Shown here: positions 1-7,053 of the stretch, one piece after another
Numbering within the stretch: position 1 is the first letter of the stretch
How the letters are laid out: each line of letters starts with the position of its first letter
Assembly: GCA_003645825.1 (NCBI GenBank)
Contig: QNCQ01000056.1
Coordinates: forward strand, 1 to 9,576
Length of the DNA stretch: 9,576 bases
Direction: 5' to 3'
DNA from: Fidelibacterota bacterium
Lineage (GTDB): Bacteria > Fidelibacterota > UBA2242 > B5-G15
Notes under the pieces: generated by a model
What the model saw: only the letters and a program-made list of their open reading frames with translations
What the model was told of the DNA's origin: nothing
Databases searched by the model: none
Made by a program: the position numbers and the translations under genes

Positions 1-2034
1 CCACCAGACCTTATATAATTTTACCTCAAAATAATTCCTGATAACTTTTTCCTCTCCGCTGAGGTTCTTACAAATCCTTTCAATATCGCCAGGCAGGAGA
101 AAACGCCCATTTGTTCTTGCACCCAGCACCCTCAGGGATTCGATATTCATACCAAGTTTTAAAAGTTCCAAAGGTTCTTCCATAATTTCTATATTAACCG
201 TGTCAGAACCAACCTCCACACCCTTTTGAAACCCCCTGCCAACCAGCTTGTATCTTCCCGGCTTACTTATCCTAAAATGAGTAGCGAAACGACCACCTTT
301 CAGTTCACAATCTTTTACCAGTTTGAGTTCTCCATCATAGTTATAAATTTCAACTGTTAATTTACCTTCCCTTATCATATTCCCATCAATGTCATAGATC
401 ACACCCTTCACATTTACAGCTTCACCGACATGATAAAAATCTTTATCGGAGAGTATAAACACCTGTCCGGTGCTCTGGTTCGACAAATATTCAACAAGCA
501 TACTGAAGAAGTCCATATAAAAACCTTCCACCTCGGTGTCCATACTCGTAAAATACCATCGCCAAAAGTCATCACCAACAAATAGAGCTTCTTTCCCGTT
601 CTTTGCCATCAAGACTATTGGCCTGGACTTTAGCCCCTCCGCAGAAACCAAGATAGAATAATCTGGTCCATATCTCACCGTTTTGAATTCATACCCTAAT
701 GGAGGCAACAATGAAAATGCTCTGGAGACATCGTATGAAACCGAAAGATTTTTCAGCAATGGATGCTCTTCGTTAACTGCACCGGGATAAACAAAACTCA
801 TCTTCTCTTTTACAAAACTTATATCACCGAACAAAATCCCCTCAAGCTTCCTCAGATTGGTAAGGGAATTCACAAAAATAATATGAGGTACTTTCTTCAT
901 AACTTCAGAAACTTTTTTAATCATGAACTCCGGGGTGTCCTCTCCGGGATAACCACACAAAATCAATATATCAATATCAGGCGTTAGGTTTCTGTCGTCA
1001 CCTCGGGGAATAAAAGAAGTTCCATTCTCTACCAGATTATAAACCCTAATTTTTCCTGTTTCTTCCAGCATTCTTCTTAAAAATCTGGACTCAAAGCTTG
1101 CCTTAGAATTCACCACAACACATACTCTATCTTTTTTATTTATCCTGAGTCTGAACTTACTGAAGTTATTTTCAACATTACTATCTTCCCCTGGAACAAT
1201 CCTTACCTCATACATCCATGTTCCAGCACTATCAGCTACAAACGACAGTTCAACACTCGCCAGCAAGTGATCTGTCCTACTCCCAATAAAGGAGGTCCTG
1301 GACAAAAGATGTTTTCCCCTTCTCAGAAGCACCTGTACCTTACCATCATAACCTCCAGGAGAAAATAGTACCTTCACCCTCACAGAATCTCCAACCTTAC
1401 ACGCTGCTGGCACCTCAACCGTTTCAATGTACGGATCCACCTCCTCTACGGTATCCCCAATGCCAACGGTATAAATAGGAAAATTGAACCTACAATCCAC
1501 ATATTCCGGTGGTATCCCCTGATTAAAATTTCCATCGCTAAATACAAAAGCAGCGGAAATGTTGTTCATCTCCCAATTCTTGTTCAGATAATCCATAACT
1601 TGGGAAACATCAGTCGCCGAACCATTAAATTCTATGTTCTCCACACCCCCTACAAAAGGCATTATCTTATCACTGAACAGGAATTGTTTTAAACGGATTC
1701 CCCTGACACCCAAACACCCCCTAAGCGTCTTTATCCCCGATTCTATAACATCTCTATCAAAGCTTCTTTGTCTCCCTACACTCAGAGAGTTGTCAATGAA
1801 AACCCATACTTCCGGCTTCAGTCTGTCAGTCCTCGAGTACTTTAAAACCGGCCTCAAAAGGATAAGAAACAGGATAAAGACCACAATTCCCCGAATCACC
1901 AGTATCAAAAAATAAAGTGGATAGTATCTGCCCTTTCTCTTTGAAAACGATAGGTAGAAGGCAGCTACAAGCAGGATAAAAAGTAAAACAACCCACAGAT
2001 TTATATACTTAAAAGAAATTGAGACATCAGACAT
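1..2034 (-). CDS. Membrane-anchored VWA-domain protein with an amidotransferase-like region (3' end outside window)
   Basis: The frame is open for 678 codons from the ATG at 2034 to the window edge with no stop, so the C-terminus is missing. Two hydrophobic segments (about residues 12-29 and 40-60) are followed by a VWA-like domain (about 75-195). A MIDAS-type metal site is visible: D81-N-S83-L-S85, T141 and D167 in FSDGN. A beta-sandwich-like stretch follows (about 200-300), then an alpha/beta region (about 303-500) resembling the class I glutamine-amidotransferase-like fold, including a GDDFWRWYF motif near 487-495, and a second beta-rich region (about 525-620). Bacterial proteins of this type, related to BatA/BatB-like VWA membrane proteins, usually end in one more membrane helix; the visible sequence stops at YKVWW, where I would expect it to begin. 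The start directly follows the tsaD stop and no Shine-Dalgarno is seen, so translational coupling is likely. Ligand and cellular role are unknown. Confidence 0.82.
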   Translation of the reverse strand, partial: MSDVSISFKYINLWVVLLFILLVAAFYLSFSKRKGRYYPLYFLILVIRGIVVFILFLILLRPVLKYSRTDRLKPEVWVFIDNSLSVGRQRSFDRDVIESGIKTLRGCLGVRGIRLKQFLFSDKIMPFVGGVENIEFNGSATDVSQVMDYLNKNWEMNNISAAFVFSDGNFNQGIPPEYVDCRFNFPIYTVGIGDTVEEVDPYIETVEVPAACKVGDSVRVKVLFSPGGYDGKVQVLLRRGKHLLSRTSFIGSRTDHLLASVELSFVADSAGTWMYEVRIVPGEDSNVENNFSKFRLRINKKDRVCVVVNSKASFESRFLRRMLEETGKIRVYNLVENGTSFIPRGDDRNLTPDIDILILCGYPGEDTPEFMIKKVSEVMKKVPHIIFVNSLTNLRKLEGILFGDISFVKEKMSFVYPGAVNEEHPLLKNLSVSYDVSRAFSLLPPLGYEFKTVRYGPDYSILVSAEGLKSRPIVLMAKNGKEALFVGDDFWRWYFTSMDTEVEGFYMDFFSMLVEYLSNQSTGQVFILSDKDFYHVGEAVNVKGVIYDIDGNMIREGKLTVEIYNYDGELKLVKDCELKGGRFATHFRISKPGRYKLVGRGFQKGVEVGSDTVNIEIMEEPLELLKLGMNIESLRVLGARTNGRFLLPGDIERICKNLSGEEKVIRNYFEVKLYKVWW

Positions 2035-3042
2035 TTATTCTGTACTATCAAATTTCAAAGCAGGAACAGCGGGAATATCAAGCGGAGAGGTAATACCTTT
2101 GCGAAGCATTTCATAACCTGTAAATGCCACCATTGCTGCATTATCTGTACAATATTCAAGCACAGGGAAATAAAGTTTTACCCCTATATCTTCAGCATTC
2201 CTACGAAATACCTCCCTCAATCTGGAATTTGCCGCAACTCCACCGGCCAGTACAAGTTTATCACACTCTACCATCTCTACGGCTCGAAAAGTGTTCCTCA
2301 AAAGCATGTCAACAACAGCCTCCTGATATGAGGCACACAGATCAGCAAGATTCTCTTGAACCCAGCTTTCTCCTTTCCGCTTCACAAGGTAAAGTAAACT
2401 GGTTTTAAGACCACTGAAGCTAAAATTAAGTTCATTACCCTTGACCCTTGCTCTCGGGAAAACATGAAAATCTTTTCTCCCACTCTTAGCTAACCGGTCT
2501 ACGATTGGTCCACCAGGATACCCCAACCCCAGAATCCTGGCAGCCTTATCAAAAGCCTCTCCGGCAGCATCATCCACACTTGTACCGAGTATCTTATATC
2601 TCCCGAAACTCTTTACATAAACCAGCATGGTATGTCCACCGGAAACCAGTAAACACAGAAAGGGATAATCTAGATCAGAATGTACAATAAAATTCGCCAT
2701 TATGTGAGCCTCAACATGGTTAACTGCAAGAAAAGGCTTTCCAAGAGCAACCGCCAGACCTTTCCCAAAAGACAGTCCCACAAGTAAAGCTCCCATTAGC
2801 CCAGGACCATAGGTTACAGCAATGCCATCTATCTTACTAAGATCTTTAATAGTACTATCTATAACTCTTCGGGATATAGGTTCTATCATACGCATGTGCT
2901 CTCGCGACGCATACTCAGGAACCACACCACCATATTCCTGGTGAAGAGTCTGAGAAGCTATAACATTTGCCAGAACCTTCCTGCCATCAACAATAGCTAT
3001 TGAAGTTTCATCACAAGAAGTTTCTATACCCAGAATTATCAT
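2035..3042 (-). CDS. tsaD: tRNA N6-adenosine threonylcarbamoyltransferase TsaD
   Basis: This cytoplasmic enzyme transfers the threonylcarbamoyl group from threonylcarbamoyl-AMP to A37 of ANN-decoding tRNAs (t6A), normally working with TsaB and TsaE, neither of which is in the window. At 335 aa it is full length for the Gcp/Kae1/TsaD family. The N-terminal GIETSCDET (5-13) opens the ASKHA fold. The metal ligands are H109 and H113 in NHVEAH, with D300 in CTDNAAM. SGGHT (134-138), DDAAGEAFDK (157-166) and GGVAANSRLR (267-276) are the family's nucleotide-binding motifs. No key residue is missing. The ATG overlaps the stop of the upstream ybbR gene in an ATGA, with AGGAAG about a dozen bases upstream inside ybbR. 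The TAA stop is followed with no gap by the ATG of the VWA gene. This places tsaD in the middle of a tightly packed three-gene operon. Confidence 0.97.
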   Translation of the reverse strand: MIILGIETSCDETSIAIVDGRKVLANVIASQTLHQEYGGVVPEYASREHMRMIEPISRRVIDSTIKDLSKIDGIAVTYGPGLMGALLVGLSFGKGLAVALGKPFLAVNHVEAHIMANFIVHSDLDYPFLCLLVSGGHTMLVYVKSFGRYKILGTSVDDAAGEAFDKAARILGLGYPGGPIVDRLAKSGRKDFHVFPRARVKGNELNFSFSGLKTSLLYLVKRKGESWVQENLADLCASYQEAVVDMLLRNTFRAVEMVECDKLVLAGGVAANSRLREVFRRNAEDIGVKLYFPVLEYCTDNAAMVAFTGYEMLRKGITSPLDIPAVPALKFDSTE

Positions 3043-4055
3043 GGCTTTACACTCTTCCTAACAACCCGAACCTCTACCTCTTGAGGCACCAGTTCGTAAG
3101 ACACAATGCCTTCAGGCAACTCCACACGAGGAACATACGATTTCTTACCCTTGACATACTGTCTATAGAAATCCCAGTAAACCTGTACCTGCGTTTCATC
3201 TACTTTTTTCAACAAACCTAATGGAGAAACAAGCTTCAAATTAACAGAAGGAGGATCAATGTATACCTCAAACCCACGAGGAACATTCCTTATCTCTACA
3301 GGGATCTCTTCAAACACTCTTTCACCTATCAAATCAATCTTTTGCCGACATATAACATATCTGTCGAAAAGAGTGACATTGTACCCCGGAGGCTTTATGA
3401 TTTCCAGCTTCTCTTCCACATCCTCGGTTACCTTCTCAAGCTTTCTGAATTCCGTTTCGACAGCTTTTAGTTTAGATATATATGTCCATGGACCAGTAAT
3501 GATAACAGAGTCAGGATAGATTTCCAGATCCCCGGTCTTCATATACCCAGAAGCCACCTCGATCTCAAGATGTGGCACTACAGGGAGCTTCCTTTTCTCA
3601 AACCTATCAAGCTTGACAACAACAGTATCTGGCCAAACAATCTGATTAAAAACTATATTTGACTTCCTGGGATAAACGATCTTTTCCGGATTAGATTCGT
3701 AATAAGAAGCCAATGGAAATTCGTAATACCAATTTATTTTCTGAAGATCAAGAACAAACCTGAACTGAGAAGCAGGAGCAAACAAAAGATATACAAGATC
3801 AAGTCCTCTACCCGTAAATTTAGCCTTTATCCTTTCGGGTAGAGGTTCCTTAAGAATCTTACCAGGTTTTACATTAATTACATCCAGATAAACTTCAAAG
3901 GTGTAAGAATATTCATTATTAAGAACCGTAAAAATCCACAAAAACACGGAGATTAGCAATACAATAAGCTTTGCTCCAATATCGGTTGTAAAAAAACCCT
4001 TAATCCTCTCAAGTTTTTTGTTTTTGTTTTCCTTTTCCTTCTTCTCAACAACCAT
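3039..4055 (-). CDS. YbbR/CdaR-like membrane-anchored protein
   Basis: The 338-aa protein has a Lys/Glu/Asn-rich cytoplasmic N-terminus (1-28), one hydrophobic helix (about 29-46, IVLLISVFLWIFTVL) and then an extracytoplasmic beta-rich region. Repeated YbbR-type modules are visible at about 50-150, 158-240 and 248-334. The best one reads LPVVPHLEIEVASGY, then IYPDSVIITGP, the usual YbbR pattern of a proline-led strand followed by 'P..V.I.GP'. In Firmicutes the YbbR protein CdaR binds and modulates the diadenylate cyclase CdaA, usually encoded next door. Here no cdaA is visible; the neighbours are rpsA and tsaD, so a c-di-AMP role is only a family-based guess. The ATG is the only plausible in-frame start before the helix. 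No Shine-Dalgarno precedes it because the rpsA terminator T-tract reaches to within two bases of it. The 3' end overlaps tsaD by 4 nt. Confidence 0.88.
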   Translation of the reverse strand: MVVEKKEKENKNKKLERIKGFFTTDIGAKLIVLLISVFLWIFTVLNNEYSYTFEVYLDVINVKPGKILKEPLPERIKAKFTGRGLDLVYLLFAPASQFRFVLDLQKINWYYEFPLASYYESNPEKIVYPRKSNIVFNQIVWPDTVVVKLDRFEKRKLPVVPHLEIEVASGYMKTGDLEIYPDSVIITGPWTYISKLKAVETEFRKLEKVTEDVEEKLEIIKPPGYNVTLFDRYVICRQKIDLIGERVFEEIPVEIRNVPRGFEVYIDPPSVNLKLVSPLGLLKKVDETQVQVYWDFYRQYVKGKKSYVPRVELPEGIVSYELVPQEVEVRVVRKSVKP

Positions 4056-4090
4056 GAAATAAAAATAAGAAAAGGGCTTGGATTTTCCAA
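4055..4090 (-). promoter_or_regulatory. Candidate promoter for a leaderless ybbR mRNA
   Basis: Inside the terminator the minus strand carries TTGGAA (4090-4085), a 17-nt spacer and TATTTT (4067-4062). Each hexamer matches 4 of 6 positions of the sigma-70 -35 and -10 consensus. Six bases later comes the A of the ybbR ATG (4055), exactly where transcription would start, giving a leaderless message; this would fit the lack of any Shine-Dalgarno. The same bases (TATTTTTA) also match seven of eight positions of the Bacteroidota -7 element TAnnTTTG. Such partial matches arise easily in AT-rich DNA, so this is a hypothesis. Confidence 0.3.
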
Positions 4091-4094
4091 GCCC
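4057..4094 (-). terminator. Rho-independent terminator of cmk-rpsA
   Basis: On the minus strand a perfect 9-bp GC-containing stem (GGGCTTGGA / TCCAAGCCC, at 4094-4086 and 4082-4074) encloses an AAA loop. It is followed at once by a T-rich tract (TTTTCTTATTTTTATTT, 4073-4057). It begins 32 nt after the rpsA stop codon and is the clearest regulatory structure in the window. Its T-tract ends two bases before the ybbR ATG, so it separates cmk-rpsA from ybbR-tsaD-VWA. Those downstream genes must rely on readthrough or on their own promoter. Confidence 0.9.
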
Positions 4095-4125
4095 CCAAGT
4101 TCTATTTATCCACTACCAGCAAATC

Positions 4126-6069
4126 TCAATCGGTTTTATCCTCATCTTTCTTTTTTCTAGTTCTTCTTACTTTTTTGGTTTCCCTTTCCTTCTTTTCAGA
4201 CTTTTCCGATTTTCTCTCAGAAGATTCAGCTTCTTCTCCCGGCTTTTCAGTTTCTTTTATTTTCTCTATTATCTCTTCCGGAATCTCTATTTTGCTAGTA
4301 GCCTCTCTAACCTCAAGAAGATCAGCTATCTGGGACTTCTCCCTCTTCTTTTTCCCTTCTCTAACAAGAGATAAAACTATCCGCTTTTCTGCTTTGTTCA
4401 AATCCTCAACTTTCAATTTAACCTTATCCCCAACTTTCATCTTTTTCCCAGCTTTCTTATCACTCATAGCCTCAGGCAAAGGAATTATTCCCTCAATACC
4501 ATACTGTAAATTCACATAAGCTACCTGCTCACCAACTCTGGATATTTCTGCTTCTATTACAGCGCCCGGAACATATAAGCCTTCCAAAATTGGCCACGGA
4601 TCCTCAGTTACCTGCTTCATACCAACAGAAATTCGTCTGTTCTCTTTATTTATGTCGAGTATCTTAACCTCTACCTCTTCTCCTCTTTTTAACACCTCAC
4701 GAGGATGTTTTATCTTCCTGGTCCAAGAAATGTCATCTATTGATAGGAAACCCTCTATATTCTCGTCCAATTCTATAAAAGCTCCATTAGGAAATATCTT
4801 CTTAACAGTACCTTTATAGATCCCACCAACCTTAAACTTTTCATCGATCCCTTCCCAGGGATCAGGGGTAAGCTGCTTATAACCCAAAGAGATTTTTCTT
4901 TCTTCTGTATCTATACTGAGAACCTTTGCTTCAACTTCATCCCCCAGAGAAAACAACTCAGAGGGATGCCGGATATGCTGCGTCCAAGACATCTCAGAAA
5001 TGTGAATCAATCCTTCAACCCCTTTCTCCAGTTCCACAAACACACCATAGTTGGTCATGTTCACTATCTTTCCCTTTACTACAGAACCAACAGGATATTT
5101 CTGTTCGATCCCTTCCCATGGGTGCGGTTGTAACTGCTTCAACCCGAGGGACACCCTCTGCTTTTCAGGATCGAAATCTATCACTTTAACCCTAATTTCC
5201 TGATCAAGTTGAACAACCTCACTCGGATGATTTACACGCCCCCAAGAAAGATCAGTGATGTGCAAAAGCCCGTCCAATCCACCAAGGTCAACAAAAACTC
5301 CGAAATCAGTGATATTCTTAACTCTCCCCGTAAGAGTCTGTCCAACTTTAATTTTGGAAAGCAATTCTTCTCTTTTCTCCTTGAGATCCTCTTCAAGCAG
5401 AACCTTTCTGCTTAGCACAATATTTTTTCGCCTTTCGTTCAGCTTCACTATCTTGAACTTATATGTTTTACCAACATAGGAATCGAAATCTACAATAGGC
5501 CTAACATCTATCTGAGAACCAGGCAAAAAGGCATCTATACCCATAACCTTAACAACCATACCACCTTTAACCCGACCCTCTATCTTGCCCTCAATTATTT
5601 CGCCCTTCTCGTAGATTTCCCTGATTCTCTCCCATACCCTCATGAAATCAGCTTTCTTCTTTGAAAGAATCATCTGGCCGTTCTCATCCTCCAGAACCTC
5701 AACAAACACTTCTATCTGATGACCGGGCTTGGGCAGATCACTTTCATCAAATTCATACCTCGGAATTATTCCTTCCGTCTTAAATCCAACGTCCACTACC
5801 ACAAAATCTTCTCCAACTGAGACTACCTTACCGATTATTCTCTGTTCATCTGAAACCTCTTTTAAAGAGCTCTCGTAGATTTTAAGCTCATCTTCATCCA
5901 CTCTTTCTTCAGCTTTTTCAAGCTCATCTAAGGTAACTACCTTAATTTCGTCCACGTATGGGCCGCTTCTTATAATCTCTGTCCTCACAGGATTCAGTCC
6001 CCTTGTTATCTCTTCTTCTTGCTCAATACTACCTTTTCCCTCAGGATTTCCAACAATTTCATCCACCAT
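4126..6069 (-). CDS. rpsA: 30S ribosomal protein S1
   Basis: S1 binds mRNA on the small ribosomal subunit and helps initiation, especially on messages with weak Shine-Dalgarno sequences. The 647-aa protein holds six S1 (OB-fold) RNA-binding domains, at about residues 75-140, 155-222, 242-311, 327-397, 414-484 and 501-569. Domains 3 to 5 are the most canonical: DFGVFVDLGGLDGLLHITDLSW, then YGVFVELEKGVEGLIHISEMSW, then GAFIELDENIEGFLSIDDISW. They are joined by near-repeated linkers (HPWEGIEQKYPVG, DPWEGIDEKFKVG, DPWPILEGLYVPG). The N-terminal ~70 residues and the C-terminal ~78 residues are extensions beyond the domains. The tail is highly charged (KKREKSQ to RRTRKKKDEDKTD) and probably disordered. 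The protein is longer than Escherichia coli S1 (557 aa). The gene starts 6 nt after cmk with a strong Shine-Dalgarno and ends in a strong terminator, the classic cmk-rpsA arrangement. Confidence 0.97.
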   Translation of the reverse strand: MVDEIVGNPEGKGSIEQEEEITRGLNPVRTEIIRSGPYVDEIKVVTLDELEKAEERVDEDELKIYESSLKEVSDEQRIIGKVVSVGEDFVVVDVGFKTEGIIPRYEFDESDLPKPGHQIEVFVEVLEDENGQMILSKKKADFMRVWERIREIYEKGEIIEGKIEGRVKGGMVVKVMGIDAFLPGSQIDVRPIVDFDSYVGKTYKFKIVKLNERRKNIVLSRKVLLEEDLKEKREELLSKIKVGQTLTGRVKNITDFGVFVDLGGLDGLLHITDLSWGRVNHPSEVVQLDQEIRVKVIDFDPEKQRVSLGLKQLQPHPWEGIEQKYPVGSVVKGKIVNMTNYGVFVELEKGVEGLIHISEMSWTQHIRHPSELFSLGDEVEAKVLSIDTEERKISLGYKQLTPDPWEGIDEKFKVGGIYKGTVKKIFPNGAFIELDENIEGFLSIDDISWTRKIKHPREVLKRGEEVEVKILDINKENRRISVGMKQVTEDPWPILEGLYVPGAVIEAEISRVGEQVAYVNLQYGIEGIIPLPEAMSDKKAGKKMKVGDKVKLKVEDLNKAEKRIVLSLVREGKKKREKSQIADLLEVREATSKIEIPEEIIEKIKETEKPGEEAESSERKSEKSEKKERETKKVRRTRKKKDEDKTD

Positions 6070-6075
6070 TATTAC

Positions 6076-6753
6076 CTACACCTCCCTTTGTATTTTTCTT
6101 TTTATTATCTCAATTATCTTCTCAACTTGCTCCTCAAAACTCAATCCGGTGGTATCTACATAGATAGCATCATCAGCCCTTCTAAGAGGAGCATATTCCC
6201 GGGTTGAATCTCTTTTATCTCGAGCTTCTATCTCTCTTACAACATCCTCAAAGGGAATATCCTCTCCCTTTCTTTTGAGATCCCCTAATCTCCTTCTCGC
6301 TCTCTCTTCAACCGAAGCATCCATATAAATTTTCACATCTGCGTCGGGGAAAACATTTGTCCCTATATCCCTGCCCTCCATCACTACATCAAATTTCCCC
6401 CCATACTCTCTCTGCTGGTCAACAAGAATATCCCTTACCTCTGGAATCACACTTACCGCACTCGCCAGCTGTCCTATCTCGTTGTCCCTTAAATCATCTG
6501 TAACATCCTCGCCATTCAGAAAAACCCTCAAAGACCCGCTGTTCCACTCAAACTCTATTTTGGAATTTCTTGCCACATTAATTATCTCAGCTCTGTCCGC
6601 CAGATTTAGGCCTTTTCTTTTAACCTCCAGAGCTACAGCTCTGTACATTGCACCCGTATCTACATAAAGAAAACCAAGCCTCTTAGCTACCTCTCTTGCT
6701 GTAGTACTTTTGCCTGCACCAGCAGGCCCATCAATAGCTATTCTATAACCCAT
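6076..6753 (-). CDS. cmk: Cytidylate kinase (CMP/dCMP kinase)
   Basis: This cytoplasmic enzyme phosphorylates CMP and dCMP to the diphosphates using ATP, in pyrimidine nucleotide recycling. At 225 aa it has the normal length. The Walker A P-loop is GPAGAGKS (9-16). VDTGAMYRA (31-39) and EGRDIGTNVFPDADVK (126-141) are Cmk signature motifs for CMP binding and specificity. RARRRLGDL (151-159) begins the lid, and RDKRDSTREYAPLRRADDA (178-196) supplies the conserved arginines. The ATG at 6753 puts the P-loop at the usual place close to the N-terminus. Only a weak GG-containing ribosome site precedes it. A 300-nt gap separates it from the RNase-like gene upstream, and it runs into rpsA with a 6-nt spacer. 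Confidence 0.97.
   Translation of the reverse strand: MGYRIAIDGPAGAGKSTTAREVAKRLGFLYVDTGAMYRAVALEVKRKGLNLADRAEIINVARNSKIEFEWNSGSLRVFLNGEDVTDDLRDNEIGQLASAVSVIPEVRDILVDQQREYGGKFDVVMEGRDIGTNVFPDADVKIYMDASVEERARRRLGDLKRKGEDIPFEDVVREIEARDKRDSTREYAPLRRADDAIYVDTTGLSFEEQVEKIIEIIKRKIQREV
6079..6087 (-). promoter_or_regulatory. Ribosome binding site of rpsA
   Basis: The minus strand reads AGGGAGGTG, 9 nt before the rpsA ATG at 6069. It is the best Shine-Dalgarno match in the window and lies within the last codons and stop of cmk. It supports the chosen rpsA start and suggests that ribosomes finishing cmk can feed rpsA initiation. Confidence 0.75.
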
Positions 6754-7053
6754 TTGCCAACCGTAAAAAAGCTTGTTAATTTAATTCAACATTCTCAAAA
6801 AAACCATTTATAAATTTTAGTAATGGGTTATTTACCTTTCACTCCAGAGTAAGAATGAATACCAAAAGCAAGGGACAGGAAATAGAACCTATTAACTCCA
6901 CCATCACAAGGAGATCGCCACAAGCAAACGATGAAACAAGCTCTAAAAGGCAAGTATGGACAGCAGATTCGATGTCCAGAAGTCTTGCAGAACGGGTTAC
7001 TCCATCCAATAACAGAAGGTAAAAAAATATATAAGATGATCCCAAACCTCCCA
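6754..7053. other. 300-nt gap upstream of cmk, no recognised gene, stop-poor
   Basis: No known RNA family or protein is recognised here. The part next to cmk (about 6754-6835) is very AT-rich and would be the natural place for a cmk-rpsA promoter, but I see no convincing -35/-10 pair. On the minus strand a weak 5-bp stem (CCATT at 6826-6822, AATGG at 6808-6804) precedes a T7 run (6803-6797) and could be a poor terminator for the upstream operon. The rest (about 6836-7053) is less AT-rich. It contains a 6-bp inverted repeat (TGGACA / TGTCCA, 6957-6978) and is open in two frames on each strand over most of its length. It could be a structured leader RNA, a decayed gene, a small gene or plain spacer. 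Confidence 0.6.
6855..7022 (+). CDS. Possible 55-aa small ORF, opposite to all other genes (doubtful)
   Basis: The ORF begins with ATG at 6855 and ends with TAA at 7020-7022. The predicted peptide is hydrophilic, rich in Ser, Arg, Asn and Thr (it starts MNTKSKGQEIEP and ends AERVTPSNNRR), with no membrane segment, signal peptide or known motif. Only a weak purine stretch (GAGTAAGA) lies upstream. It would be the only plus-strand gene in the window and sits entirely within the stop-poor gap. The composition is more protein-like than the lysine-free hydrophobic frame opposite it. I do not recognise it, and chance remains the more likely explanation. Confidence 0.15.
   Translation: MNTKSKGQEIEPINSTITRRSPQANDETSSKRQVWTADSMSRSLAERVTPSNNRR

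Noticed and set aside
1634..1915. Plus-strand ORF at the left end
   Set aside because: It lies antisense to the continuous 678-codon VWA frame and shows no recognisable domain.
4078..4374. Plus-strand ORF rich in Phe, Ser and Leu opposite the rpsA 3' end
   Set aside because: It is the antisense shadow of the Lys/Glu-rich S1 tail and begins inside the terminator stem.
6797..6826. Weak hairpin plus T7 run on the minus strand as a terminator after the RNase-like gene
   Set aside because: Only a 5-bp AT-rich stem with a 13-nt loop; too weak to call beside the strong terminator at 4057-4094.
6957..6978. TGGACA/TGTCCA hairpin with an internal ATTCGA, considered as a tRNA or tmRNA T-arm
   Set aside because: The loop is 10 nt, the flanks give no acceptor stem, anticodon arm or CCA end, and the T-loop consensus is not met.
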